Source of the DNA: Ottelia alismoides
Lineage: Eukaryota; Streptophyta; Magnoliopsida; Alismatales; Hydrocharitaceae
Assembly: GCA_037367405.1 (NCBI GenBank)
Contig: JAZKJV010009321.1
Location: 372,001-436,000, forward strand
Length of the DNA stretch: 64,000 nucleotides
Direction of reading: 5' to 3'
Numbering within the stretch: the stretch's first letter is position 1; the number at the start of each line of letters is the position of its first letter. This document shows, one piece after another, positions 1-11,916 of this stretch. Position numbers and translations under genes: made by a program. Under the pieces are notes generated by a model. The model worked only from the letters and a program-made list of their open reading frames with translations, did no database searches and was not told the origin of the DNA.

Positions 1-1433
1 GATCGATCGAGACCGTCCATCGCAGAGGAGAGGCGTGCACGCACCAGAGCCATCAGATCATACACGTGGCGCGCCTCCAGCCCTTCGATAATAAGAGGGG
101 TAATTTATTCTTAGGCCCCTCCTTTTTTTGCATTTCACACCTAGTCCTCTAAATATTTTACTTAGTTATTTTATATTGGTAATTTTGCATTGAGGACCTT
201 TATGTTTCAAACATTTGCATTTTAGTCCTTCTATATGTGGACCACGTGCATCGACACGTGAGGTGGTGGTTTATTTGCATTTTGAGCCCTACAGTTTCTG
301 TGTGTTATGGTTTGAATGTTTTAAAATAGGATTGACACATATACCCCTCCGTGCCTGGTTCATGTGCCACACACGTGACTTTCTGGACATTTTACATGAG
401 GGGCCATGGGTTTTATTTGTTTGTTATTGTTTGGCCCCTGCAACTTCCTTTTCTTGCATTTAGGTCCCTGTGACTGTGAGCCTTCATTTTATTTAAATAA
501 AATAGCAAATTTAACCCAAATTACGTGAAATTTGGATACGTGGCTCCTGCCACTGTGTAAAATTTCTCTAATTTTTGGGTACATTTTTTAGGCTTTTTAG
601 TATTTTTAAAAATTCAAAAACAGTGTTTTTGTGACTGTCCAGATTAGAAAATCATAAAAAAATATAAAAACTGTTTTAAAATTCTAAAAAATTAGGATTT
701 GTTATTTTGGTGTGTTTGATTTTCTGTGCATTTTTGGCTATTTTTGGATATACAAAAACCTTAAAAATTTAAAAACCATTAAAAACTTATAAAAATTCTA
801 AAAAATTATAGAAAACTCAAAAAATAATAAACTCTTTTTCTAAATTTTTCTTGTTGTTTCTATTTCTCATAAAAATTACCTCCATGCTATGAGAGAACCA
901 TTTGATATTTTTCATGGGACTTTGAAGCATGGCTATACAGATTGCTCTTGTTTTTGCCTTCTTTGATTTTTAGAAAATTCTATAAAAATAGGAAAAATCT
1001 GAAAAATTCACCAAAAATAGTAAAAATTCTCAAAACATAAAAATATTTTTGTTTGAATTTCTGGACCTTTGTGAGTGTTTAAATAATTTGTTGAAGTTGC
1101 TTGTATTTGCCTTTTTCTTATTTTCCTTTATAATTAAAAAATCCAAAAAAATATAAAAACCATTAAAAATCCACCAAAAATACTTGTTTATATTTTATTT
1201 TGTTTAGAGACTACTTCGTAGGCCGCGAGGCTGACTCGTTCTCCCTGAGTCCGACCCTAGGTGCTACCAGGCTAATCTCATAGCCAGGACCGCTATTTTT
1301 GATTTCCTTGTTTTTATCTCTGACTTTATAGGTCTGCTTTTATTTTTCTTGATCGAGCCGATATTTTGAGATCCGGGTCGCAACGACCCCTGTCTTATTA
1401 TTCACTCGGGTCTTAGGATTATTTCAGGGCTCA
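1..1433 (+). repeat. 5' LTR of Athila copy 1, partial
   Basis: Base 1 aligns with base 14012 of the 3' LTR and the match runs to the terminal CA at 1433, where the two copies diverge just before the primer site. The part seen holds the downstream portion of the LTR: AT-rich runs with many short AAAAATT blocks at 540-1200, then a GC-richer end. The start of the LTR lies outside the window. ORF-like stretches within it are not supported as genes. Confidence 0.93.
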
Positions 1434-1439
1434 TGAGAA

Positions 1440-1457
1440 TGGCGTCGTTGCCAGGGA
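1440..1457 (+). other. Primer binding site, tRNA-Asp-like
   Basis: The 18 bases TGGCGTCGTTGCCAGGGA start six bases after the LTR end. They match the tRNA-Asp primer site commonly reported for Athila elements at all but two positions. The site primes minus-strand cDNA synthesis. The two mismatches fit transition decay. Confidence 0.8.
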
Positions 1458-3353
1458 GCACGACTTAGTAGTCAATTTTGTTTTCTTTTGATTTTCGCGA
1501 TTTTCCGCAGCTTTCTGTTCGTCCGCGGCTTTTCGCAGCTTTTTGTTTTTCTTTTATTTTCATTTTCTTTTATTTTCTTTTATTTTGTTTTTGGTTGTTT
1601 TGAGTGTTCATTTTTATTCGCATTTTTGTGCATATACCCTTTCTTGTTTTTGCTTTGTTTATTTGGTCTGTGACACTCTTCTTGTTTACTTGCGAGGGCC
1701 CGAGGACCGAGGCAGCTCCTCTCGAGGAGCCGACGTAACCGCGGGAATCGGAGGCGGCTCCCTTCTGCACGGAGACGCAAGAGAGCGCGAGGAGACATCA
1801 GGAGTGCGGGAGTAGTGTAGTTTAGCTTAGTTTCATTTTCAACACATTTTATTAATTGTAATAATACAGGGACCATGGACCAGGGACAGGACCGAACTTG
1901 AGAGACTCTCGGGGTCTGTTTCACCGAGCACCGGTGTGCTCGGGGGACCCCACCGAACTTTCGCGCCTTTTTCGCGGTTTTGTTTTATCATTTATTTACT
2001 GCCTATTCGGTTTTCACGGATTTCATCCCTAGCTTAGGATTTTTGCTTGATTGCATCGTAATTATTAGGGTCTACACACCTAATAATTTTCCTGTACCTA
2101 TAGACCGTAATTGGACCAAAATAAAAATTAATAAAAAAGACTACTTGGTCACTTGAGGGGTCCCACGCCGCTAGAGGTCGTATACAGCGCTGGCAGAACC
2201 CGTTGTGGCGGGCACCGATCGGCATCCGAGACCGGACACCGACCCCTCCTGTTGACCATTTAGCCATTGTTCTTTTGAGTAGAATTGCTTCGTTTAGGGC
2301 CGATTTTCCGCTTGCATCATTTAGGTAGTTTAAATTCTGTCTTTCAATTATGCACGGATCATATTGCATGTAGACTGCTGGAGTCAGGTACGCCTTCTAT
2401 CCCGTACATGCATCATTGATTTCCCGTGCATCGGCTTTTTCGACTTCTCCCCCCGTTTTTGGACTTAAAATAACTAGGAGAATCGAAAAAATCGTTAGGA
2501 GATTGTTTGATTTGAAAACTACCTAAAAACAAAAACTATAAAATTTGGACTGCTAAACATACTTGACCCTAAAAGACATTCACCATAAAAATTTGTCTTG
2601 GGGAGAGCAATCCCCTCCTTGTCTGGTTTGCATGTGCGAGAGAGTGACCCGCACCCTAGGATAGAGCCACATCTGGACCCCTTTCAGACTACTGCTTCTG
2701 GACTAGTCGTTCTCCAGTGAGGATCGCTCTGGTCTCCGATAAAGTGGGTCGCGATATCCTTAACAGAACGAGCTGATTGGGTAGCCGGTAAACGGTCCGC
2801 GGCTTGTACTAGCTGGGAAAGATCTAGTTCGGGATCGGGACAGACTCGTGGGGGAATCAGATTCCCAACAGGTCATGTAACTGCTATGCTATCTTGACTT
2901 GATCACCTAATAAAAACTGACAAGATAATTGACCGAACTCTTACGGTCTTCAGCTCGCATTGAGTAGGTAAATCTGGGTTTGTTTGCTCATCATAGTTGT
3001 TTCCAGATCCAATCCACCCGACTCGCCAGATCAAGATGATGGGCAGGAGGTCCCTTAGGCAATCTTTGGTTGCACCGCTTTTCAGCACTCCGGCCCGCTC
3101 ATCTAGGTTGGTTCACTAGAGCCGAGACCCGCTCTCCGAACCCGAGTTCGATTCTGCGTTGTTCCCCCTTGACCACCATTCTACCAGTCCAGAGATATCA
3201 GTGCCAGATGCTAGACAACAGACAGATGATTTATCGACACTTGAGTTTGGGTCTTTTGCCTTTGCATAGACCATGGCTGGCAGCAGCGACGACCGCACTT
3301 GAGGTCCCCGAGCAGAGCAGACATTTATCATGGACTAGGGTGCGATCAACATC
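1458..3353 (+). other. Long untranslated leader of Athila copy 1
   Basis: Between the primer site and gag there are about 1.9 kb without a supportable coding region. Short ORFs on both strands show no family signal. The first part is T-rich (1490-1670); the rest is of mixed composition. Long leaders are usual for Athila elements. Confidence 0.6.
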
Positions 3354-5416
3354 ACCATGATGGCCTCCTTAGAGACAATGCATTAGCAGCTGAGGGATCA
3401 GGTTGCATTCATGATTGAGATGAGGAGAGAGATGGAGCAGATGAGAGCCGACCGCGATCAGCGCGGGCCCGCTGATGGACCGAGGAGACCCGACGATGCA
3501 GCAGCAGCCACAGCAGCCGCAGCCGCAGCAGCAACACCAGACCAGCCGAGACCGATGCGGGAGTTGTACAACCCCATGTCGACTTTGACGCACCGTTGGG
3601 TGGTACTACCAGCCATCATGGGGGACTTCAAGTTCCCCCCGAACACATTGCAGCTTCTACCCCGGTTCCATGTGCTCGCCACTGAGGAACCCCATCTTCA
3701 CCTCCAGGAGTTTCTGATGATATGCAGCACCGTCCACGACTGTCAGGTGGACGAGGACATTATCAGGATGATTGCCTTCCCCTTTTCACTGACAGATAGA
3801 GCAGCCACCTGGCTGAAGCACTTGGGGAAGTTCGTATACACTTGGGAGCAGCTCCGCACCGAGTACTTGAACAAGTACTATCCACTCGGGCAGACGAACG
3901 AAGCGAGGACCCTGATAAGCAACTTCTCCATGCTCCCCAATGAGCAATTCCATGAGGCATGGGAGAGGTTTAGAGATCTTACCGACAGATGCCCGCACCA
4001 TGAGATCTCAAAGCTGAACTTAGTTCAGAGCTTCTTCTGCGGGCTGACACCAGAGCTGCAGGGCCTGGTGAATGCTTCATGTGGCGGGTCCTACTTCGCC
4101 AAGGACGAGGATCAGGTCTGGGCCATCTATGAGGAGATGGCCGAGAACTATACAGTAATGTCCCAGACCCGACTCTACACTCAGGGATGCCCCCAGCCAC
4201 AGACCGTGCAGTAGCAGAGGATCGCACGGGTCGATGCCGGTCCTTCCATTTCATCAGTGGCAACCGCATAGGCCGAGTCCACAGCCATTGACATGGGCAT
4301 TATCAGCGAGAAGCTGGACCGGATGGAGATCATAAAGAAGAAGTAGTGCTAAGGCATATCGCAGATGGATCAGATGGCACATACACTGAGTGACTTGAAG
4401 ACACAACTCATGTGTCTCCAGGAGGCACAAACGGCTTCTCAGCCCCATCTTCAGTCACGAGGAGATCCGAGTGGCACCGACAGCTCGTCCCAGCGCTCCA
4501 GTTCCAGCCAGCCTAGACAAGTCCATCTTGTATAGGCGGAGCCGTACTAGCAGCCGCAGGCATACTATCAGTCGCCACCATCCCAGACACTCAGATGGTG
4601 GTTTACCAGCCGGATCAGCCTCTGGCCATACTCCCTCCACCCACCTACGAGCAGGAGCTGTTGATGGACGTCAACGGGATTTGGTACGACTGTCCCCATC
4701 CCGGTATCTGGCGAGACCATCCCAGATTCCGTTGGTCAGCCGGAGGTGCTAGTTCCCAACAACAGCCTCCAGTTCAAGGTGGCAAGTACGACCATCAGCG
4801 AGATCACCAGCAGCACCAGCCTCCAGTACACCAGCAGCAGCAGCAGTCATTCCAACCCCATCCACAACAGTATGGTCCTCGTCCCTATCAGCAGGGATAG
4901 TCTTGGAGGCGAGAGCAGCCTCAACAGCAGCAGTATCATCCCCAACAGTACCCCTCTCACCCGCAGCACCAGCCACAGCAGCAGCCTCACTACCAGCGAG
5001 GCCACCCATCAGGTTCTCATAAGCCATCCTATGAGAACCCTGCCTTAGACGATCTAGCCTGCCTCATGATCAAGAAGCAGGCTACATTCAGACAAGAGAT
5101 GGATGAGTTCCGCCAAGAGATGCGAGAGATCGTGAAAGGGAAGGCCGCCATCCCTGCCCAGATTGAGCCGAACCCGAACAACCTGAAGAGGAAGTCTGAG
5201 CAGGTAGATTTCACAAAGTATGTCACTCCGAGTGATTATTTTGGTGATATGACTGCATATCTTTTTGATACTGACTTTGTCATACTTAGGAGCGATAGGA
5301 TGCCAGCAAGCGACGCCTCATCTGAACGATGACCCCAGGCTACTTCCAGAGCGCCAGGCGAGGAGGAGTGCGGTACTGATGCCGCGAGAGATGATGACGG
5401 TGGTGCTGACGCCACC
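3354..5416 (+). pseudogene. gag: gag pseudogene, Athila copy 1
   Basis: The structural protein packages the element RNA in cytoplasmic particles. The best-preserved part is 3411-4214 (267 residues): an alanine-rich N-terminus from repeated GCA/GCC codons, then the Athila/Ty3 capsid core with the FPFSLTDRAATWL and LNKYYPLGQTNEARTLISNF motifs. An in-frame TAG lies upstream (about 3388), after a possible start at 3354-3359. A TAG at 4212 ends the block, and further stops follow before a Gln/Pro-rich stretch (4740-5040). A late piece at 5066-5332 has a charged helix. Several stops look like CAG turned to TAG. No zinc knuckle was found. Confidence 0.8.
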
Positions 5417-6457
5417 ATGGATGCTGATCCCACCGATAGTACTGATGATGTCGCTTCACTAGATGGAGGAGGTGGTACTGATGCCACCATTGTTGCCGAG
5501 CCAGAGAGCGGTGCTGATGCCGCTAGTCGACCTGCCGAGGGTGGTGTTGATGCCACCGTTTCTACTTCTGCTAGTCCTGTAGTCTTTCCATTTGTTCATG
5601 TATCTCAGGACTTATCTGGAAACAAAGGAAAGGGTTTATTTTCTTCTGATCCACCTATGGTGCTTGATGTATGTGTGGATTTTGCCGTGCTTGAGCAGCC
5701 TAGACCCTCTCCTAATCCTTCATCTGAGAAGGACCCTGTGATCCCCTTCCCTAGAGAACTTCACATGGGAAAGGGGAAGAAAATAGAAAATCCCAAAAAG
5801 AAGCAACAGGAAGAGTTCAGCCAGCAGATGATCGACAGATTCCACATTCAGCTGACTCTCCAAGAGGCCTTGGAGCACATCCCTCTACTCCAGAGATCAC
5901 TCAGATACAAGACCACAGTTAGGAGGAAGAGGAGGAACCATCAGCATGAGATCCATGTGCTTACTCGGGCCACGTGTTTTGCGATTCAGAACCATCTGCC
6001 GGCCAAGAGGCCAGATTCAGGAGCCTCGTATGTCAGATGCCATATCTGTGAGCAGAGGTTCGACCGCACTCTATTAGACAGCGGTTCTTCGATCAACCTA
6101 CTTTCGGCGGCCCTTATCGGCCGCTTCGAGTTGGGCACTTTACGACAGAGCAGGACAGTCCTTCAGTTTGCTGATCGATCTGTCAAGAGGTCGAAGGGGT
6201 TGCTGAGGGACGTTGTCGTCACGATTCAGGGCATGCAATTCCCCGTGGACTTCGTTGTGTTGGACATGGAAATCCCTGAGTTTGTGACCGATACCCCCAT
6301 CATTCTAGGTCGCCCGTTCTTGGCCATAGCCAAGGCAGTGACCGACCATGATAGCGGGAAGGTATACTTTCGCGTCGAGGGAGAGAGTGTACAAATAGAG
6401 ACGGTTGAGGACATCAGAGTCAGAGATTCAACCTGCTCAGAGCCGACCACCGATTAA
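5417..6457 (+). pseudogene. Protease region of pol, Athila copy 1
   Basis: The open frame of 346 residues starts with a low-complexity acidic region rich in Asp, Ala, Thr and Val, then a basic linker around 5770-5830. The retropepsin-like domain follows: the active-site text LLDSGSSINLL lies near 6075-6110, and the later hydrophobic-Gly motif IILGRPFLA near 6300-6330. This aspartic protease would cut the Gag-Pol polyprotein. Copy 2 at the right end of the window carries the same domain. The frame ends in TAA at 6455-6457, where copy 2 continues with a different small insertion or deletion, so this is a decay stop within a longer pol. Confidence 0.85.
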
Positions 6458-6463
6458 GAGCGG

Positions 6464-7202
6464 ATGACAGATGCAGGGCCAGACATCCACCAGGACTGCG
6501 ATTTTGCGATCACAAATGATGAGGCAGTTTGGGCAGATCCATTCGCACAAGCCATCCTCTCATCTTCTGAGTCCGCTGATGCAGAGACGCCAGCAGAGGA
6601 GAGCTTGGAAAGCGCATTCCTGGTCCAGGATACTTTTCAGGCAGCAGAGCCAGTTCTTGACCGCGAGACAGAGTTTTTCAGTGAGTCTGATACATATCCC
6701 TTGGAGTTAGATATTGATTGGGCAAAGTTTGATGATCTTATACCATATCTGACTTCCACTGAGCCTACAGCTAGGGAGGAGGTTGATGTCATGCACAGCA
6801 GAGACAGTCCAGTAGAGTAGCCTTCTCTAGATACTGATTATGATCGAGAGTTTCCATTCTCCCATACAGATTTGGCAGCATTTACTCAGAGCTTTCAGAG
6901 GCCAGATCCGCCACCACCTACTTGTCCAGATCTAAAGCCACTTCCTTCGTCGCTGAAGTATAGGTTCCTTACGGGTGAGCATGAGATGTACCCAGTCATT
7001 ATCTCCGCCGATTTGACTGGAGAGCAGAGATCCCGTCTGATGGGGGTTCTTGAAAAGAACCGCAAGGCAATAGGATGGAGAATAGCCGATCTCCAGGGGA
7101 TAAGGTCCGGCCCTGTGCTCCCACCATATCTATCTCGAGGAGGAGGCGAAGCCGTCGCGTGAGTTCCAGCGGCGGCTGAACCCGAATCTGAGAGAGGTTG
7201 TA
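6464..7202 (+). pseudogene. Protease-RT linker of pol, Athila copy 1
   Basis: Two short open pieces (6464-6820 and 6872-7162) continue the polyprotein and align with 62547-63043 of copy 2. The first is acidic. It ends at a TAG at 6818-6820, where copy 2 has CAG. The second contains the conserved text YPVIISADLTGEQ, and a small indel near 7135-7145 shifts the frame before RT. No catalytic function is expected here; it is the spacer between protease and RT. Confidence 0.75.
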
Positions 7203-8885
7203 ATGAAGGAAATCTCGAAATGGTGGAGCGCCGGTTTTATTTACCCCATCTCCGACTCCAAGTGGGTCAGTCCGTTGCATGTGGTGCTCAAGAAGACGGG
7301 CATCACTACAGTAGTCAGCGAGTCAGGAGAGGAGATCGCTACCCGGGTACCCACTTCTTGGTGGGTCTGCGAAGATTACAGACGACTCAAACAGGCCACC
7401 AAGAAGGATCATTTCCCCCTGCCCTTTATATATCAGATCATTGAGAGATTGGCAGGGAAGAGCCACTACTTCTTCTTGGATGGGTACTCCGGCTATAACC
7501 AGGTGGCCATCGCGCCCGAGGACAAGGACAAGACCACCTTCACCTGTCCCTTCGGCACATATGCCTTCAGACGCATGCCATTTGGGCTATGCAACGCACC
7601 TGCGACATTTCAGATATGCATGTTGTCTATCTTTTCGGACATGGTGGGGGAGTGCTTAGAGGTCTTCATGGATGATTTCTCGGTTTACGGCGATGGATTC
7701 GACTCCTGTCTTGACTGCCTAGACCGAGTCCTTCAGCGATGCATTGAGGTTCACCTTGTGTTGTCTTGGGAGAAGAGTCACTTCATGGTGACTCATGGGA
7801 CGGTGCTTGGCCATATCATCTCCAACAGGGTCATGGAGGTTGATCCGGTAAAGGTGGATGTCATTAGAAAACTCACTCCACCGTCCAACCTGCGGCAGTT
7901 ACGGTCTTTTCTGGGGCACGTCGGTTTCTACCGGCGCTTCATTCATGATTTCAGTAGGATTGCCCGACCGTTGACTGATCTGTTGATGAAAGACACCGAG
8001 TTCCTTGTTGATGACAAGTGTCTTTCGTCGTTTCAGACTCTCAAGAGATGTGTTGTAGAGGCTCCTGTTCTCCAGCCGCCTGATTGGTCTCTCCCATTCG
8101 AGATCATGATGGATGCCTCCGATTTTGCCGTAGGGGCCGTGCTGGGACAGAGGAGGGATGGAGTTCCATTTGCTATTCACTACGCTAGCCGTACATTGGA
8201 TGCCGTGCAACGGAACTACACAGTCACTGAGAAGGAAATGCTAGCCGTAGTTTTTACCCTAGATAAGTTCAGATCTTACATTATCGGATCTAGAGTGACC
8301 ATTTACACTGACCATACCGCCATCAGGTACCTCATGGCAAAGAAGGATGTCAAAGCCAGATTGACCAGATGGATCCTTCTACTCCAGGAGTTTGACATAG
8401 AGATTAAGGATAAGCCTGGAGTCAAGAATGTGGTGGCGGATCATCTCTCCCGATTAGAGCATCTTGAGGATTCTGAGCAGACTGAGCCTATTTGTGAGAC
8501 CTTCCCAGATGAGGCGATCCTTGCTATCACCTCTCTCCCATGGTACGCCGATATTGTGAACTTTCTTGTTGCTAAGAAAGTTCCACAAGATTGGCCCAGG
8601 CAGAGACTTGAGACCTTCCTCGCGAAGGCCAAGTTCTACCACTGGGAGGATCCCATCCTTTACCATGAAGGAGGGGATAGCATCTGGCGTAGGTGCATTC
8701 CTCAGGAGGATCACCATAGCATCCTTACTTACTGCCACAAGCTTGAGGCAGGGGGACATCACTCTAGGAGGAGAACGACACAGAAAGTGCTCCAATCCAG
8801 CCTATGGTGGCCTACCCTCTTCAAGGACTCTGATGAGTTCGTGAAGAGGTGTACTGATTGTCAAAGGATGGGCACTTGTAGATAG
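7203..8885 (+). pseudogene. pol: Reverse transcriptase, RNase H and integrase zinc finger, Athila copy 1
   Basis: The 560-residue open frame is the best preserved part of the element. RT fills about residues 10-240 with the active-site FMDD at residues 155-158. RNase H follows with [11 protein letters not shown] from residue 304 and continues to about residue 420, ending in ADHLSRLE. The integrase HHCC finger lies at about residues 505-555 (HKLEAGGHH, then CTDCQRMG). RT copies RNA to cDNA and RNase H removes the template. The frame ends at a TAG at 8883-8885; copy 2 has GGA CAG there against AGA TAG here. That stop separates the finger from the integrase core. Confidence 0.92.
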
Positions 8886-9821
8886 CGTGATATGATGCCG
8901 ATGCAACCCATTCACTTCTGTGAGGTTTTTGACGTATGGGACATCGATTTCATGGGTCCATTCCCTAAGAGTCAGGGATTCGAGTACATTCTGTTGGCCG
9001 TAGATTATGTTAGTCGTTGGGTTGAGGCCATCCCCGCCCGAACCGCAGATGCTAGGACTGTTTGCCGATTTTTAAGGAAGAATATCATTTCACGGTTTGG
9101 TGTACCTCGAGTGTTGATATCTGACGGGGGGTCTCATTTCGTCAACGACAAGTTAAAGGCCCTTGCTAGCGAGTTCGGCATACACCATCGAGTTGCCACT
9201 CCATACCACCCTCAGACGAATGGTCTTGCCGAAGTATCGAATGGGGAGATCAAGACTATATTGCAGAAAGTCGTCCGCCCTGATCGAAAGGATTGGTCAC
9301 AGCTTTTGGACTCGGTCTTGTGGGCATATAGGACGTCTTTCAAGACACCTTTGGGCACATCTCCCTTTCGCCTCGTTTATGGCAAGCCGTGCCATTTACC
9401 TGTTGAGCTGAGACATAGGTCACTTTGGGCTATCACTGATATACTTTTGGATCCAGATAGTATAGGAGATCAGAGGAGGGCAGAGTTAGCAGCCTTGGAC
9501 GAGCTTCGTGATACCGCCTTCTCAAACAGCCTACAGTACAAGGAGAGAGTGAAGGATTGGCATGATTCTTATATCAGCCACAAGCATTTTGAGCCAGGAC
9601 AGAGAGTATGGCTATTTGATGCTAGACTTCGTCTATTTCCAGGGAAGCTACAGAGCAAATGGAAGGGACCGTATTTAGTGAGAAAGGTACACGACAATGG
9701 GAGTATCGACATATCTGAGTTGTCTTCTGAGAATACCTTTCGAGTCAATGGCCAGCGGCTCAAGCCATTTCTAGATCATGAGCCGCGGGTCATTGATGTT
9801 GCCCCGATTCACTTTGCGTGA
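8886..9821 (+). pseudogene. Integrase core, Athila copy 1
   Basis: The 309-residue frame from 8892 continues the integrase in the same register after the TAG. It shows the catalytic D in DFMGPFP, the second D in DGGSHF, and the E region in PHHPQTNG-type text (PQTNGLAE). A C-terminal region follows with [20 protein letters not shown] and the [10 protein letters not shown] motif common to Ty3 integrases. It would insert the cDNA into the genome. The frame closes at a TGA at 9819-9821, which also appears to be the natural pol end because copy 2 ends at the matching codon. Confidence 0.9.
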
Positions 9822-11900
9822 GATGTGGTCTCTTGACTCACATCTATTGCATCTCACGTCTGTATCATTATTCTCCCGACTTGTATAGATCCATATGTCC
9901 ATATCACTCTATTCTTTAGTCCCACATCCCTTTTTCTCATCTTATGATTATGCTATACTTAGGGTGTACTTTACCCTAAGTATAGGGGGGATGTAGGACT
10001 CTCGGGTATTCTTTTGATTCATTTCTACTTCTATTTTTGCTGCCTATACCTAGGGATATTTTACCCTAAGTATAGGCGGGGTAGACCCTGTACATTCTTC
10101 ACTCGGTTTTCCCTTCGTGTACAACCTGCTATACTTAGGATTATTTTATCCTAAGTATAGGGGGAAAAGCCAAGACCCTCTTGATTTCTATTCTTTCATT
10201 CATCTTTGTATATAGCCTTCCTTTTCACTTCCCTATACTAAGCACGAGTTATGTCTTCTTCATCGCTCTTGACTCGGAGGACATCGTTCGAGCTAAGTAT
10301 AGGGGTGTGTGTATATATTTCATATATACTTTAGCCATAACTCATACTTTGTGTGAGTGTGTGAATAAATAAAAATGGCTAAAAATCCAAAAATCCATAA
10401 AAATTAAAAAAATTTCCTTGTAAATAAACATTCTTTTATTTGCACATACATAGCTATTATACAAAATTATTTTTGTAAAAATGTTTTCAAAAACTTTTTG
10501 TGTAAATTGTGTGTAAATATTTTCATATCAAAATTATGTATATAGTACAAAATTTTTCCAAAATGATTTGAAAATCAAAAGTTTGCAAAAACCTTGTGTA
10601 AATTTGTGTAAATATTTTTGCAAAACTTGTATTCATGCATACATCTATGGTTTCAAAATATTTTTCAAAAATTTTGTATTTGTGTAAATATTGTGAAAAT
10701 AACATCTTTGTAAATATATGTATAGTTTTTCCTGGATTATAGTTGACATTTAAACTAGCTTGGAATTAAATTGGAAAATAGAGCTTGATTAAGATCTTAA
10801 TCCATCTAATTATAAGAGGAACCTTATAGGGCTTAGGGTTAAGGCTTTTCAGGTCCATGGTGACTTAATTCTTTGAGTCCACTAGGCTATGATCACATGT
10901 CATCTCAATGAACCTAAGTAGAGCACTTAACAACACACACATGACTCATATAGACAATGGCTTGACTTGGACCCGCACTTTACACCGAGCTCTCTACGGA
11001 TGAGGTAGTGAGGAGGCAGTCTTCCTTGACTTGGGGTAGCATTTGAGGGTAGTACCTCTAGGCGGAACCTCTCTTCTTATTATAGTGAAGGAAGTGCGTC
11101 TCAACTTGGTCTGGTTTCCATGAGGTCTAACGACAAGAGTTGTGGGTTGCAATAATGCTTCAAAATAGGGATAGTCTACTGGCTCAAGAGGAAAAACTCC
11201 TTATGTATATATGTTGCACATTGTAAATATGTTGTACAGAGGCACTTGAAAAAAATGCAAAAAGAAAATAACTCCAAAAAAAGTGGTGGGTCTGATAGAA
11301 AATGATAATCCCACCAGAGTATGTATATAGTGCAATAAGCAAAGCTTGAGACTCATGTTCCATCTTATGTAGCTTGCAGCAGAGAGACTTAGCTACACTG
11401 GTTGAGATCCCAAGGATACATGGCTACACTGGCCATGGTCCATTCTCTTCTTCCCCCTCTTCTTGAGCCGGTTGAACTTGAACTTAGAAGGGAATACCCC
11501 GCTCTTCGAGGAAAGAGTGGCCAGATTAGGGTCATAGAGTTACCTTGTTGGGGAGGGTTGTCAAGTTGCTACTTCTGAAGTGGAGAGCTATACATCACAT
11601 ATACTGTACAAGGAAAGATTCATGGTCTTCAGGGTTTGTGTATGTAGACTTGTTCTGATCTGGATTATTGAGGAGTCTTGACTATAGAGTAGTGGATCTT
11701 AGCGGCTATTGAGTTTTAAACCTAAGTCTAAATAAGGTTCCGAGACATTAATAATCCAAAGATCTGATCGAGCTCCATATTTCAATTTAATGAAGGCAAG
11801 TTTAATAATCAGCATTGATCCATGCATTTTCTCCTCTTTTTCTTTTTCTTTTTCTTTTTCACTTCTTTTTCAAATAAGTGTTTGCTAAGGGACTAGCAAA
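9822..11900 (+). other. 3' non-coding block of Athila copy 1
   Basis: No supportable protein, including no env-like ORF, lies between pol and the 3' LTR. The first 500 bases carry four hairpins ending in CTAAGTATAGG-type purine runs. Bases 10380-10740 are AT-rich with repeated TGTGTAAATATTT-like text. Bases 10740-11900 are of mixed composition and are clearly conserved, in reverse, at 57770-58930 in copy 2. Conservation without an open frame suggests an RNA or DNA role, or simply recent shared ancestry. Confidence 0.7.
9953..10306 (+). repeat. Array of four PPT-like hairpins
   Basis: Hairpin 1 (9953-9985) has perfect 12-bp arms, CTATACTTAGGG and CCCTAAGTATAG, followed by a run of G. Hairpin 2 (10043-10076) has 13-bp arms with one mismatch. 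Hairpin 3 (10129-10160) has perfect 12-bp arms. Hairpin 4 (10231-10306) has shorter arms and a loop of about 50 bases. Each right arm resembles the true purine tract GCTAAGTATAGGGGGG just before the 3' LTR. Copy 2 keeps all four in the same order. Confidence 0.85.
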
Positions 11901-11916
11901 GCTAAGTATAGGGGGG
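11901..11916 (+). other. Polypurine tract of Athila copy 1
   Basis: GCTAAGTATAGGGGGG abuts the TGATGAAT start of the 3' LTR and would prime plus-strand DNA synthesis. It is preceded by a small stem, TTTGCTA with TAGCAAA (11881-11900), which copy 2 also has. Confidence 0.85.

Noticed and set aside
215..463. 82-residue ORF repeated at 14226-14420
   Set aside because: It is the same position in the two LTRs of Athila copy 1, and the second copy is cut short.
9822..11916. env-like gene of Athila
   Set aside because: No frame over about 65 residues in the plus direction and no signal peptide or membrane segment; the conserved feature is hairpins.
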